Assembly: GCA_047631555.1 (NCBI GenBank)
Contig: JBLHZY010000001.1
Coordinates: forward strand, 1,302,001 to 1,366,000
Source: JBLHZY01 sp047631555
GTDB lineage: Bacteria > Pseudomonadota > Alphaproteobacteria > Rhodobacterales > Rhodobacteraceae
DNA length: 64,000 nucleotides
Direction of reading: 5' to 3'
Position numbers and translations under genes: made by a program. The notes beneath the pieces were generated by a model. It was given only the letters and a program-made list of their open reading frames with translations. It was not told the DNA's origin and searched no databases. This document shows positions 32,847-42,529 of the stretch, piece after piece (the stretch's first letter is position 1; the number at the start of each line of letters is the position of its first letter).

Positions 32847-34122
32847 TGCGCAGCGCCTCCACCGGATTCATCCGCGCGGCCCGTCGTGCAGGCAGCAAAG
32901 TGATCCCAAAACTCAGGCTCAAGGACAGCACAACCGCGCTCAAAACATCCCGCATCTGCAGCTTCGCCGGCAGCTTATAAATCCCCCGCACCGAAGCATC
33001 CCAAACATCCCCGCCCGAGGCCCCATTCACAATCGCCAATATCTGATCGAAATACAGCGAAAACAGGCTCCCCAGAACGACGCCAAATGCCGTCCCCAAT
33101 AGGCCAACCATCGAGCCGCAAAGGAAAAATACCCGCATGATCGAGCCCTCCGTAAGCCCCATCGTGCGCAGAATTCCAATGTCGCTGCCCTTGTTTTTGA
33201 CCAGCATCACGAGGCCCGAAATGATGTTGAGCGAGGCGATCAAAACCAGCACCGACATCAGCACAAACATCACCGTATCCTCGACCTCAAGCGCGCGCAG
33301 AAAGCTGCCCGAACTGTCGCGCCAAGTCCAAAGCAAGGTCCCCTCGCCGCCCGCATCCATCAGCGCATCATTCAGCTCTTCAATCCGGTCCGGCTCGGCC
33401 ACCATCACTTCAATCTCATCGGCCACGCCATCGCGATTGAAATAGCTCTGCGCTTCGGCAAATGGCATATATATCCGTGTCTTATCAATATCATAGCGCC
33501 CGGCGGTAAAGATATATACCACCTCATAAGCGTTGATCCGCGGCGAGGTTCCAAAGGCTGTGCGCGCGCCGTTGGGCGAGATCAGCTTGATCGTATCGCC
33601 CACCGTCACCCGCAATTCCCGCGCCACACCAGAGCCGATCGCAATCCCGGTTTGAAAGGTTCCGATCGCCCCTTGCGAGGTTTTGGGATCGGCAATGCGC
33701 GGGATGGTCATCAGGTTTTCGCCTGTGATCCCAAAGACTTCGGCGAAAGCATTGGATTGCCCGGCCGAAGCCATGACCTGCCCACGCACCAAGGGCGCGG
33801 CCCGGCTGACTCCTTCAACGGCGCCGATCCGCGCGGCCATGTCATCATAGTCGCGGATGGCGCGGCTGGTGGCGCCTGTTTCGGTCGCATAGACGCGCGA
33901 ATAGGCGGTCACATGGGCGTTGGAGCCAAGGATCGTATCGACAAATTCAGCGCGAAATCCGGCCCGCACAGAAAGGGTAATGATCAAAGCCGCGACCGCC
34001 AAAGTGATCCCAATAAACGAGATCAAGGTCATCACGCTGACACCGCCCTCAGAGCGGCGGGCGCGCAAGAAACGCCAAGCGATCAACCATTCAAAACGCG
34101 CAAAAGGTGGGGTTTGGGCCAA
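32839..34122 (-). CDS. lolC: Lipoprotein-releasing ABC transporter permease LolC/LolE
   Basis: A 427-residue permease with one N-terminal transmembrane helix (VMTLISFIGITLAVAALIITLSV, abridged), a large periplasmic MacB-like domain (about residues 50-260) and three C-terminal helices (FVLMSVLVLIASLNIISGLVML; GSMVGLLGTAFGVVLG; SAVVLSLSLSFGITLLP). One permease gene serves both LolC and LolE roles, as in many alphaproteobacteria. The start is a TTG with GGAG 7 bases upstream. This route would also supply the surface lipoprotein at 16.2 kb. Confidence 0.9.
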   Translation of the reverse strand: MAQTPPFARFEWLIAWRFLRARRSEGGVSVMTLISFIGITLAVAALIITLSVRAGFRAEFVDTILGSNAHVTAYSRVYATETGATSRAIRDYDDMAARIGAVEGVSRAAPLVRGQVMASAGQSNAFAEVFGITGENLMTIPRIADPKTSQGAIGTFQTGIAIGSGVARELRVTVGDTIKLISPNGARTAFGTSPRINAYEVVYIFTAGRYDIDKTRIYMPFAEAQSYFNRDGVADEIEVMVAEPDRIEELNDALMDAGGEGTLLWTWRDSSGSFLRALEVEDTVMFVLMSVLVLIASLNIISGLVMLVKNKGSDIGILRTMGLTEGSIMRVFFLCGSMVGLLGTAFGVVLGSLFSLYFDQILAIVNGASGGDVWDASVRGIYKLPAKLQMRDVLSAVVLSLSLSFGITLLPARRAARMNPVEALRNG

Positions 34123-34202
34123 GGCTCTGCTCCGATTATTTTGCGCTCAGAGTGTGGTTTGGGGCGGCGAAGGTCAAGGGCGCGCAACGGGCCAGGCTTC
34201 AC

Positions 34203-34245
34203 AAAAGAAAGAGCCTGCATGGATCACTCCGCGCAGGCCCTCATT
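34203..34245 (-). terminator. Probable terminator of proS
   Basis: GCCTGC (34213-34218) pairs with GCAGGC (34233-34238), extended by GA/TC across a small bulge, with TTTCTTTT on the minus strand and TTTTT on the plus strand. Confidence 0.55.
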
Positions 34246-34272
34246 TTTCAAAATCAACGCGCGTCTTACCGC

Positions 34273-35610
34273 TTAAAGCGCGGCGTAAATCGCGGCCACT
34301 TTGGCGATGGCTTCCTCTGGCGGCAGCTCTTCGCTTTCGCCCGTACGCCGCGATGTTAGCTCGACCACGCCGTTCTTCAATCCGCGCGGTCCAACAGTGA
34401 TCCGCCAAGGCAGTCCGATCAAATCCATCGTGGCAAACTTGCCCCCGGCGCGCTCCTTGCGATCATCATAAAGCGGCTCAAGGCCAAGCGCCTCAAAGCT
34501 TGCATAAAGCGCCTCGCAAGCCGCATCCGCCTCTTCATCGCCCTGCTTGAGATTGACGATGCCCACATGAAACGGGGTAACGCCTTCAGGCCAGATAATC
34601 CCGTTATCATCATGATTTGCTTCAATAATCGCGCCGAGCAAGCGGCTCACACCGATGCCATGACTGCCCATATGAACGGGGACATGGTTTTGATCTTGAT
34701 CGACGACGGTCGCGCCCATGGCCTCGGAATATTTGGTGCCGAAATAGAAGATCTGACCAACCTCAATGCCGCGCGCCGTGCGTTGGCGATCCGCGGGCAC
34801 TTTGGCGAATTCGCCGGCGTCATGGGTCTCGTCTGTGCGGGCATAAAGCGAGGTGAATTCTTCCATCACGGCGCCGCATTCCGCAACGCTATCATAGTTG
34901 ATCGCGCGATCCCCAAGGCGAATATCTGTCACGCCCGCATCATAGAAAACTTCGCTTTCGCCCGTTTCGGCAAGCACGAGGAACTCATGCGTATCATCGC
35001 CGCCAATCGGGCCAGAATCCGCGCGCATCGGGATCGCCTGAAGGCCCATCCGCTCATAGGTGCGCAGGTAGCTGACCAGATGACGATTATACGAGTGCAT
35101 CGCATCTTCTTTAGTTAAATCAAAGTTGTAGCCGTCTTTCATCAAGAATTCACGGCCCCGCATCACGCCAAAACGCGGGCGGATTTCATCGCGAAATTTC
35201 CACTGGATATGATAGAGCGTCAACGGCAAGTCTTTGTAGCTGTTCACATGGCTGCGGAAAATATCGGTGATCATTTCCTCATTCGTCGGGCCATAAAGCA
35301 TGTCCCGCCCGTGGCGATCCGAAATCCGCAGCATCTCTTCGCCGTAATCATCATAGCGCCCGCTTTCGCGCCAAAGATCGGCCGATTGCAGCGTTGGCAT
35401 GAGCATCGGAATATGCCCCGCACGGACCTGTTCCTCATGCACGATATTCTCAAGCTTGCGCAGAACTTTGAAGCCAAGCGGCAGCCAGGAATAGATGCCC
35501 GCGGCGGCTTGTTTGATCATGCCTGCGCGCAACATATAACGATGCGAGACGATCTGCGCCTCGGATGGGTTCTCTTTCAGAACCGGAAGAAAATAACGCG
35601 ACAGACGCAT
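34273..35610 (-). CDS. proS: Prolyl-tRNA synthetase, short alphaproteobacterial type
   Basis: Charges tRNA-Pro. At 445 residues it lacks the internal editing insertion of the long bacterial form, as expected in Alphaproteobacteria. Motif 2 is FRDEIRPRFGVMRGREFLMKD (abridged), motif 3 is GSHGIGVSRLLGAI, and the C-terminal anticodon-binding domain begins at PFHVGIVNLK. The ATG at 35610 begins MRLSRYF. Editing of mischarged Ala-tRNA-Pro would need a free-standing YbaK/ProX protein, which is not in the window. Confidence 0.95.
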   Translation of the reverse strand: MRLSRYFLPVLKENPSEAQIVSHRYMLRAGMIKQAAAGIYSWLPLGFKVLRKLENIVHEEQVRAGHIPMLMPTLQSADLWRESGRYDDYGEEMLRISDRHGRDMLYGPTNEEMITDIFRSHVNSYKDLPLTLYHIQWKFRDEIRPRFGVMRGREFLMKDGYNFDLTKEDAMHSYNRHLVSYLRTYERMGLQAIPMRADSGPIGGDDTHEFLVLAETGESEVFYDAGVTDIRLGDRAINYDSVAECGAVMEEFTSLYARTDETHDAGEFAKVPADRQRTARGIEVGQIFYFGTKYSEAMGATVVDQDQNHVPVHMGSHGIGVSRLLGAIIEANHDDNGIIWPEGVTPFHVGIVNLKQGDEEADAACEALYASFEALGLEPLYDDRKERAGGKFATMDLIGLPWRITVGPRGLKNGVVELTSRRTGESEELPPEEAIAKVAAIYAAL

Positions 35611-35736
35611 CTGCTTGCCCCTTTAGAAATGTGTGTTCAAAGCGGTTTAGGCGAGGAAGCCTGCGCGGGCAAGAGATAGACTTGCGCGCCGCTTAGGCAT
35701 AAACATTCCCCAACACCCCGTTGAAAGGATTAGCCA

Positions 35737-36822
35737 GTGACCTTGCCGCTACGTGAACAAGCCAAATATTGGAGCATTGCTGCTCTCGTTTTCTTTGTGA
35801 TCCTGTTCGTTTTGGGCGATGTGATCCTGCCGTTTGTGCTGGGGATGGCGGTGGCCTATATGCTTGATCCGGTGGCGGACAAGTTGGAAGAATGGGGCGT
35901 GAGCCGCACGCTTGCGACGGTCCTGATCACGCTGGCCGCGGCGCTTGTTTTTACCGTGATGATGCTCTTAGTGCTGCCAACGATGGTCAAACAGGCCATC
36001 GGGCTGGTTGAGACGGCGCCTGCGCTGTTCTCGAATTTCCAAGCCTTCCTGACCGAGCGCTTCCCAGACCTCATGGATAGCGAAAGCCAGCTGCATCAAA
36101 CCCTTCTGGGGATCGGCGAGACAATCAAATCCAAGGGCGGCGAGCTGCTCAATGGCGCGATATCCTCGGCAATGTCGGTGCTGAACGTGATTGTTTTGAT
36201 CGTTCTTGTGCCCGTCATCACCTTCTATCTGTTGATGGATTGGGATCGCATGGTTTCTGAAATCGATCAACTTTTGCCGCGCGATCATGCGCCTGTGATC
36301 CGCCGCCTTGCTGGCGACATTGATCGCACAATGGCGGCCTTCATTCGCGGCCAAGGCACGGTTTGCCTGATCTTGGGCGCGTTTTACGCAGGCGGCTTGA
36401 TGCTTGTCGGGTTGCAGTTTGGCCTCGTTGCGGGCGCCATTGCGGGCATCTTGACGATCATTCCTTATGTCGGCGCACTTGTCGGTGGCAGCCTCGCGAT
36501 TGGGCTCGCGCTGTTTCAGTTCTGGGGCGAGTGGTGGATGATTGCCGCTGTGGCCGGCATCTTTGCCTTTGGTCAGTTCTTTGAGGGCAATATCCTCACG
36601 CCTAAATTGGTCGGCTCCTCTGTTGGCTTGCATCCGGTCTGGCTGATCTTCGCGCTTTCGGCCTTTGGCACTGTGTTTGGCTTTGTTGGCATGCTTGTCG
36701 CCGTCCCTGTTGCGGCCTCAATCGGGGTGATAGCGCGCTTTGCCATCGCCCAATATCAGGCCAGCAGCCTCTACCAAGGGCTCGAGCGCAACGACGCGCC
36801 AAAAGAGCCGCAGGAAGACTAA
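35737..36822 (+). CDS. AI-2E/PerM-family membrane protein
   Basis: A 361-residue inner-membrane protein with about eight transmembrane segments and the family-type central hydrophilic region. Conserved blocks include GMAVAYMLDPVADKLEEWG, VPVITFYLLMDWDRM and GILTIIPYVGALVGG. The family is named for AI-2 export but most members are uncharacterised permeases or Na+/H+ antiporters. GTG start at 35737 after AAAGGAT. It ends directly before hdaA (no gap), so the two are co-transcribed. Confidence 0.88.
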   Translation: MTLPLREQAKYWSIAALVFFVILFVLGDVILPFVLGMAVAYMLDPVADKLEEWGVSRTLATVLITLAAALVFTVMMLLVLPTMVKQAIGLVETAPALFSNFQAFLTERFPDLMDSESQLHQTLLGIGETIKSKGGELLNGAISSAMSVLNVIVLIVLVPVITFYLLMDWDRMVSEIDQLLPRDHAPVIRRLAGDIDRTMAAFIRGQGTVCLILGAFYAGGLMLVGLQFGLVAGAIAGILTIIPYVGALVGGSLAIGLALFQFWGEWWMIAAVAGIFAFGQFFEGNILTPKLVGSSVGLHPVWLIFALSAFGTVFGFVGMLVAVPVAASIGVIARFAIAQYQASSLYQGLERNDAPKEPQED

Positions 36823-37509
36823 GTGCCCGACCAACTCACCTTTGATTTGCCCGCGCGCGCCGCTCTGGGCCGGGACGATTTCTTTGTCTCCGCCTCCAAC
36901 GCGGTTGCACTTGCCAGCCTTGAGGACTGGGCCAATTGGCCAAGCGGCAAGCTGGTTCTAGCCGGGCCAAAGGGGGCGGGCAAAACCCATCTTGCCCATG
37001 TTTGGGCGGCGGATGTAAATGCGGCCATCATCGACGCTTGCGATCTTGCGAATGCGGATATTCCGGCCATTGCGGCCAATCGCTATGTGGTGGTTGAGGA
37101 TGCGGATCGCCTGCCCGATGCGGCCAGTGAAGAGGCGCTGTTTCACCTGCACAATCTCACGCTGGCAGATGGCGGCCGCCTGCTGATCACCGCAACCGAG
37201 GCCCCCGCGCGCTGGAATATCGCCCTGCCCGATCTTGCCTCGCGGATGCAAGGCACGACCCTTGCGCGCATCGATCCGCCCGATGACGCGTTGCTTACGG
37301 CAATGCTGCTCAAGCTCTTCTCGGATCGCCAGATCGCCGTCCCGCCCCGCTTGATCGACTACCTCGTGCCCCGGATGGAGCGCTCGCACGCCGCCGCCGC
37401 TGCGCTTGTTGATGGGCTCGATCAGGCCTCGCTGGCGGCGCGAAAGCCGATCAATACAGCCATGGCAAGCGCCCTACTGGACAATTCCGCCCCAAAAGCC
37501 GACACTTAA
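36823..37509 (+). CDS. hdaA: DnaA-related regulatory protein HdaA
   Basis: A 228-residue AAA+ protein homologous to the DnaA ATPase domain, which inactivates DnaA-ATP with the DNA clamp. A clamp-binding-like N-terminus (QLTFDLP) precedes a Walker A-type loop GPKGAGKTH and the sensor-like segments VVVEDADRL and LITATEAPARW. There is no C-terminal DNA-binding domain, which rules out DnaA itself. GTG start immediately after the PerM-like stop. The order PerM-hdaA-ppk-ppx is typical of Rhodobacteraceae. Confidence 0.9.
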   Translation: MPDQLTFDLPARAALGRDDFFVSASNAVALASLEDWANWPSGKLVLAGPKGAGKTHLAHVWAADVNAAIIDACDLANADIPAIAANRYVVVEDADRLPDAASEEALFHLHNLTLADGGRLLITATEAPARWNIALPDLASRMQGTTLARIDPPDDALLTAMLLKLFSDRQIAVPPRLIDYLVPRMERSHAAAAALVDGLDQASLAARKPINTAMASALLDNSAPKADT

Positions 37510-37600
37510 TCCAAGTCAGCCCATCCAAATCCGCAGCCTAAAACGCCCGACCTTGGCCCGCTGTCATACCCTTGTCACACCACACCCGCATCAGGCCCTC

Positions 37601-39835
37601 ATGACCAAAGAACAAACGCCCGCCAACCCTTCCCGCCCCGATCCAGATTTTCTGGCCTCAGCCGCGCCTGCGGCCGTGGCGCTAGACGGCGTTGATCTGA
37701 GCGGCCCGGACCGGCTGTTCAATCGCGAATTGTCTTGGCTGGCGTTCAATTGGCGGGTTCTGGAAGAGGCCTCAAATCCGCGCGTGCCCCTGCTTGAGCG
37801 GCTGCGCTTTGTGTCGATCTCAGCGACCAATCTGGACGAGTTTTATACCGTGCGCGTCGCAGGCCTGCGCGAGCTTGCCAATGGCGGCAACACGACCCCC
37901 GCTGACGATGGCCGCAGCCCGGCAGAACAGCTGAACCTAATCAATGAAGACGCCCGCGCGCTGATCTCTGAACAGCTCAAAACATGGCGTTCCCTGCGCG
38001 ATGAAATGGAAGAAAACGGCATCTCGATTTGCAGCCGTAAAAAGCTTGATAAAGACGATCTCAAACATCTCAAAACCCTGTTTATGGAAAGCGTCTTTCC
38101 GGTACTCTCGCCGCTCGCGATCGACCCGGCGCACCCGTTTCCGTTTATCCCAAACATGGGCTCCGTGCTCGCACTTCAGCTCAAAAGAAGCCGCGACGGG
38201 CGCGCGCTTCAAGCGCTTTTGCCGATCCCAAATCAGATCGACCGCTTCGTCTCCCTGCCCGAACGCAACGGCAATACCCGCTTCCTGCCGCTCGAAGAAC
38301 TGCTGCTTATTCATATAGATAGCCTGTTTCCCGGCTATGAAGTCGGCGGCTCTTGCACATTTCGCGTGCTGCGCGATTCCGATTTGGAGGTCGAGGATGA
38401 GGCCGAAGACCTGGTGCGCGAATTTGAAGTTGCGCTAAAGCGGCGCCGGCGCGGCGAGGTCGTGCGCCTGACCATAACGGATGGCGCGCCCGCCTCTCTG
38501 CGCCGGATGATCGAGCGCGAATTGCACGTCACTCAAGACGAAGTTGTCGAGATGGACGGGCTGATTGGGCTGGCCGATCTGAGCCAACTTGTGCGCGACA
38601 ATCGCCCCGATCTGCTCTGGCCGACCTTCACCCCGCGCGTGCCCGAACGGGTGCAGGATTTTGAGGGCGATATGTTCGCCGCGATCCGCCAAAAAGACAT
38701 GCTCCTGCACCATCCCTACGAGACATTTGATATGGTCGTGCGCTTCTTGCATCAGGCGGCCAATGATCCCGATGTCGTGGCGATCAAACAAACGCTCTAT
38801 CGCACATCGCGCGATAGCCCCATCGTCTCGGCGCTTTGTGATGCGGCCGATCAGGGCAAATCTGTCACCGCCCTAGTTGAACTCAAAGCGCGCTTTGACG
38901 AGGCCGCCAATATCCGCCAATCGCGCCGCCTAGAGCGGGCTGGCGCGCATGTGGTCTACGGCTTTATCAACTACAAAACCCACGCGAAAATCTCGACCGT
39001 GGTGCGCCGCGAAGGCGACAAATTGGTCACCTATACCCATTTTGGCACCGGCAATTATCACCCCATTACGGCGCGCATTTACACCGATCTTTCGCTGTTT
39101 ACCTGCGATGCCGATCTGGGCCGCGACGCGACCAAAGTGTTCAATTTTCTTTCCGGCTATGCGCAACCCGAAGGCCTTCAAAACCTTGCGATTTCACCGG
39201 TTTCGCTCAAACAATCCCTGCTCGACAGCATCGCCCGCGAGGCCGATTTGGCCCGCGATGGCAAGCCTGCTGAAATCTGGGCCAAGATGAATGCGCTGGT
39301 CGAACCCGATGTGATCGATGCGCTCTATATGGCAAGCCAAGCAGGCGTCAAAATCAAGCTGGTGATCCGCGGCATTTGCGCGCTGCGCCCCGGCATTGTC
39401 GGCCTGTCGGAAAACATCCGGGTCAAATCCATCGTGGGGCGCTTTTTGGAACATTCGCGCATTGTTTGCTTTGGCAATGGCTATGGGCTGCCGGCCAAAA
39501 AAGCCCGCGTCTATATCTCCTCTGCCGATTGGATGGCGCGCAATTTGAACCGGCGCGTTGAGACCCTGATCGAGATCACCAACGCAACCGTAAAGGCCCA
39601 GATTGTCAGCCAAATCATGGCCGCCAATATGGCCGATCAGGCGCAAAGCTGGGTGCTTGATGCCTATGGCACATGGCGCCGCCCAGAGATGGCGCCCGAC
39701 GCGCATCCGTTCAATTGCCACAAGTTTTTCATGGAAAACCCCTCTCTTTCCGGGCGCGGCTCGGCTGGGGCCTCTGACGTTCCCAAACTGGCGCATTCCG
39801 AAGACGAAACCGCGCCAAACAGCGCGAGCCAATAA
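37601..39835 (+). CDS. ppk: Polyphosphate kinase 1
   Basis: Reversibly makes polyphosphate from ATP. The 744-residue enzyme has the N-terminal domain (NRELSWLAFNWRVLEEA), the head domain and two phospholipase-D-like C-terminal domains. The autophosphorylated His is in INYKTHAKIS, with a second conserved His in RFLEHSRIV. I chose the ATG at 37601 (MTKEQTP); the longer open frame covers the hdaA end and is not coding. Ppx follows after a 98-base gap, giving a synthesis-degradation pair. Confidence 0.95.
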   Translation: MTKEQTPANPSRPDPDFLASAAPAAVALDGVDLSGPDRLFNRELSWLAFNWRVLEEASNPRVPLLERLRFVSISATNLDEFYTVRVAGLRELANGGNTTPADDGRSPAEQLNLINEDARALISEQLKTWRSLRDEMEENGISICSRKKLDKDDLKHLKTLFMESVFPVLSPLAIDPAHPFPFIPNMGSVLALQLKRSRDGRALQALLPIPNQIDRFVSLPERNGNTRFLPLEELLLIHIDSLFPGYEVGGSCTFRVLRDSDLEVEDEAEDLVREFEVALKRRRRGEVVRLTITDGAPASLRRMIERELHVTQDEVVEMDGLIGLADLSQLVRDNRPDLLWPTFTPRVPERVQDFEGDMFAAIRQKDMLLHHPYETFDMVVRFLHQAANDPDVVAIKQTLYRTSRDSPIVSALCDAADQGKSVTALVELKARFDEAANIRQSRRLERAGAHVVYGFINYKTHAKISTVVRREGDKLVTYTHFGTGNYHPITARIYTDLSLFTCDADLGRDATKVFNFLSGYAQPEGLQNLAISPVSLKQSLLDSIAREADLARDGKPAEIWAKMNALVEPDVIDALYMASQAGVKIKLVIRGICALRPGIVGLSENIRVKSIVGRFLEHSRIVCFGNGYGLPAKKARVYISSADWMARNLNRRVETLIEITNATVKAQIVSQIMAANMADQAQSWVLDAYGTWRRPEMAPDAHPFNCHKFFMENPSLSGRGSAGASDVPKLAHSEDETAPNSASQ

Positions 39836-39933
39836 TGCCATTGAGCGCGAAATAGACCATTTGCCCAACGGCGCGCATTGACCCTCCCGCTCGCAATAGG
39901 CAAGGTCGAAATCGAAACGAACCCGGAGCCGCC

Positions 39934-41505
39934 GTGAACACGATCACTCCCCAGACCGAGGAATGGGGCCCCTTTGGGCGCCCGCTGTTTGACGATGCGA
40001 AAGCGCGCGGATTGGCGCGGGTTGGCGTTGTTGATGTCGGTTCAAACTCGGTGCGGCTGGTGATTTTTGATGGGGCGGCGCGCAGCCCGGCCTATTTCTA
40101 CAACGAAAAAATCCTCTGCGGCCTTGGTGCAGGGCTTGGCGAAACCGGCGCGCTCAATCCCGAAGGCAAAAGGCGCGCGCTTGCAGCGATCAAACGCTTT
40201 CAATTGCTGGCCAAGGGCATGGGCATCCCGCCGCTTACCGCCGTTGCCACCGCCGCCATGCGCGAAGCCACCGATGGCCCCGCCTTTCGCGCCCAGATCG
40301 AGGCCGAAACAGGCCTGCGCCTTTGGGTGATCGATGGCGAAGAAGAGGCCCGCCTATCCGCCCAAGGCGTGCTGCTCGGCTGGCCCGAGGCCGATGGGCT
40401 TATCTGCGATATTGGCGGCTCCTCGATGGAACTGGCCGAGCTGCACGGCGGGCGCGTCGGCAAACGGCTGACCTCGCCGCTTGGGCCGCTAAAGTTGCAA
40501 GATATCAAGGGCGGGCGCAAAGCCCTTAAGGCGCATATCGCTGAAATCATTGAAGATCTCGCGATCCACATGGGCACGGATTATAAGCGCATCTTTCTTG
40601 TTGGCGGCTCTTGGCGGGCCATTGCGCGCATCGATATGGAGCGGCGCGGCTATCCGCTGCACGTGCTGCATGAATACCGGATGACGCCTAAATCCGTCTC
40701 TCAAACGGTGAAATTTATCCGTGACGGCGATATGACCGATTTGCGCGCGCGCACCGGAACGTCAGAGGCGCGCATGGCGCTCGTGCCGATTGCATCGGAA
40801 GTTCTGCGCCAATTGGTCCGTCGTTTTGGCCCCAAAGAGATCGCGATTTCCAGCTATGGCATTCGCGAAGGCATGCTGTTTGAACAGATGCCCGCCGCCC
40901 TGCGCGCCCGCGATCCCTTGATCGAAGCCTGCCGCTTTGCCGAGCATAAAGATGCGCGCATGCCCGGCTCTGGCAAGGCGCTTTATCGCTTTTTGGAGCC
41001 GATATTTCGCGGCCAAAATGACGCCCGCATTCGCCTCGTAAAAGCCGCCTGCCTGCTGCATGACGTGACCTGGCGCGCCCATCCCGATTACCGCGCCGAA
41101 GTCTGTTTTGACAATGCCACGCGCGCCAATCTGGGCGGGCTAAATCATCGCGAGCGCGTCTTCCTGGGCCTTTCGCTTTTGCACCGCTACAAAAACAATC
41201 GCGAAGGGACTTCTTTTGCCCCGCTCTTTGGCCTGCTCTCGGAAAAAGAGATCAACGACGCCGAGGTTCTTGGCAAGGCGATGCGCTTTGGCGCGATGTT
41301 CTCCGTGCGCGATCCCGATGCGATTGCATCGCTGAAATACTACCCCAAGAAAAAGCAGCTCGATCTGCGGATTGACCCGGCCATGCAGGATCTTTTTGGC
41401 GAAGTGGCGCAGGCGCGCTTTGCCTCTCTTGCGACCTCTCTGGGCGCGCAAACTCAGGTCAAAATCCGCAAGTCGCACAAGGCTAAAGCGCCAGATCAAC
41501 CGTGA
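39934..41505 (+). CDS. ppx: Exopolyphosphatase/GppA phosphatase
   Basis: Releases phosphate from polyphosphate ends. The 523-residue protein has the ASKHA phosphate-binding motifs VDVGSNSVRLVIFDG near residue 35 and DIGGSSMELAEL near residue 155, plus a C-terminal HD-like helical domain (CLLHDVTWRAHPDY). The start is a GTG at 39934 with CGGAG upstream. It is the last gene of the ppk-ppx unit and overlaps the convergent nuclease gene by 23 bp. Confidence 0.93.
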   Translation: MNTITPQTEEWGPFGRPLFDDAKARGLARVGVVDVGSNSVRLVIFDGAARSPAYFYNEKILCGLGAGLGETGALNPEGKRRALAAIKRFQLLAKGMGIPPLTAVATAAMREATDGPAFRAQIEAETGLRLWVIDGEEEARLSAQGVLLGWPEADGLICDIGGSSMELAELHGGRVGKRLTSPLGPLKLQDIKGGRKALKAHIAEIIEDLAIHMGTDYKRIFLVGGSWRAIARIDMERRGYPLHVLHEYRMTPKSVSQTVKFIRDGDMTDLRARTGTSEARMALVPIASEVLRQLVRRFGPKEIAISSYGIREGMLFEQMPAALRARDPLIEACRFAEHKDARMPGSGKALYRFLEPIFRGQNDARIRLVKAACLLHDVTWRAHPDYRAEVCFDNATRANLGGLNHRERVFLGLSLLHRYKNNREGTSFAPLFGLLSEKEINDAEVLGKAMRFGAMFSVRDPDAIASLKYYPKKKQLDLRIDPAMQDLFGEVAQARFASLATSLGAQTQVKIRKSHKAKAPDQP

Positions 41506-42529
41506 CCGGAAAGTGATCCGAGGCCGTTAGCAGCGCCTCGCGCAACTCTTGATCTCGGTAACAATCGTGATCGTCAAAGGGATGCCAAATGCGCCAAACC
41601 GCGCCCTTTTGCGCCAAGTCTTCCGAAAGCATCACATAGTCCAAAAGCGCCGAAAGCCAGCGTTTTTCATGCTTGATCCAGAAGCGCGCCGAAACAGGCG
41701 CCGCCCCGATCTTCTGCCCCAAAGCCATGCGCGCATGTGGCTCAACCAAAGGCGTTAGAGTTGCGCCGTTTTCGCCCTCTTCCGCGCCCAAAACGATCTC
41801 AATCCCGGAACGGCCAAACAGCTTTTCGTATTCATCAAGCCCCGGGCCATCGTTAAAATCGCCCAAGACAATAAGCGGCTCATTGCGCGCCAAATGCTCC
41901 TCAACACGGGCGCGCAACCAGATGCATTGGGCCAGTTGTTTGCGCCGATTATCAATCGAAATCCGCATCACATCGGCCCGTTTGCGCGCGCCATGCGGGG
42001 CCTTGGATTTGGCATGCACACCGATCATCCGAAACGTCGCGCCTGTCGCCAAGGATTCCATCGCCAATTCCAGCGGCGGTTTAGAAAACCGGACCAAATC
42101 AGGCGCCCCATCCACATTGAGATCAAGGCGAAACACCCCGTCAAAGCGCGGCGCCTCAGCCGAGCCCTTCTTGCCCGTCGGCTCACCAATTGGATCATGA
42201 TGGGCGCGCAGAACGTCTGGGTCGTAAAGCAGTGCAATCTCCTGCTGCGTTTCGCTGACAAACCCAAGCACAGCCGCGCGTGTCCGCAGCCCCGCCCATT
42301 CAGCAAACCGTTCCAGCGCATGGCCGCCATTGCGGCGCAAATGCCCGTCTGGCGCCTCGATCACCATAATCGCATCCGCATCTAACGCTTTGAAAACAAG
42401 CGACAAAGCCTCCAACTGCTCGGCGCGTTTGACGTCGCGCCGGCCCGACCATTGCAGATCATCCATAACGGTTCCGGCTTCATCAAAGAGGTTGGCGAAC
42501 CACTCTACATTGTATGTAGCGATCCGCAT
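41483..42529 (-). CDS. Endonuclease/exonuclease/phosphatase-family protein
   Basis: A 348-residue metal-dependent hydrolase of the EEP fold. The metal and catalytic residues are in RIATYNVEWFAN (Asn), IVLGDFNDGPG (Asp/Asn) and TASDHFPVTVDLAL (Asp-His). Nuclease, sphingomyelinase-like or other phosphodiesterase activity cannot be told apart. The ATG shares one base with the upstream stop (TGATG), so it is coupled to the DnaJ-like gene. Confidence 0.82.
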   Translation of the reverse strand: MRIATYNVEWFANLFDEAGTVMDDLQWSGRRDVKRAEQLEALSLVFKALDADAIMVIEAPDGHLRRNGGHALERFAEWAGLRTRAAVLGFVSETQQEIALLYDPDVLRAHHDPIGEPTGKKGSAEAPRFDGVFRLDLNVDGAPDLVRFSKPPLELAMESLATGATFRMIGVHAKSKAPHGARKRADVMRISIDNRRKQLAQCIWLRARVEEHLARNEPLIVLGDFNDGPGLDEYEKLFGRSGIEIVLGAEEGENGATLTPLVEPHARMALGQKIGAAPVSARFWIKHEKRWLSALLDYVMLSEDLAQKGAVWRIWHPFDDHDCYRDQELREALLTASDHFPVTVDLAL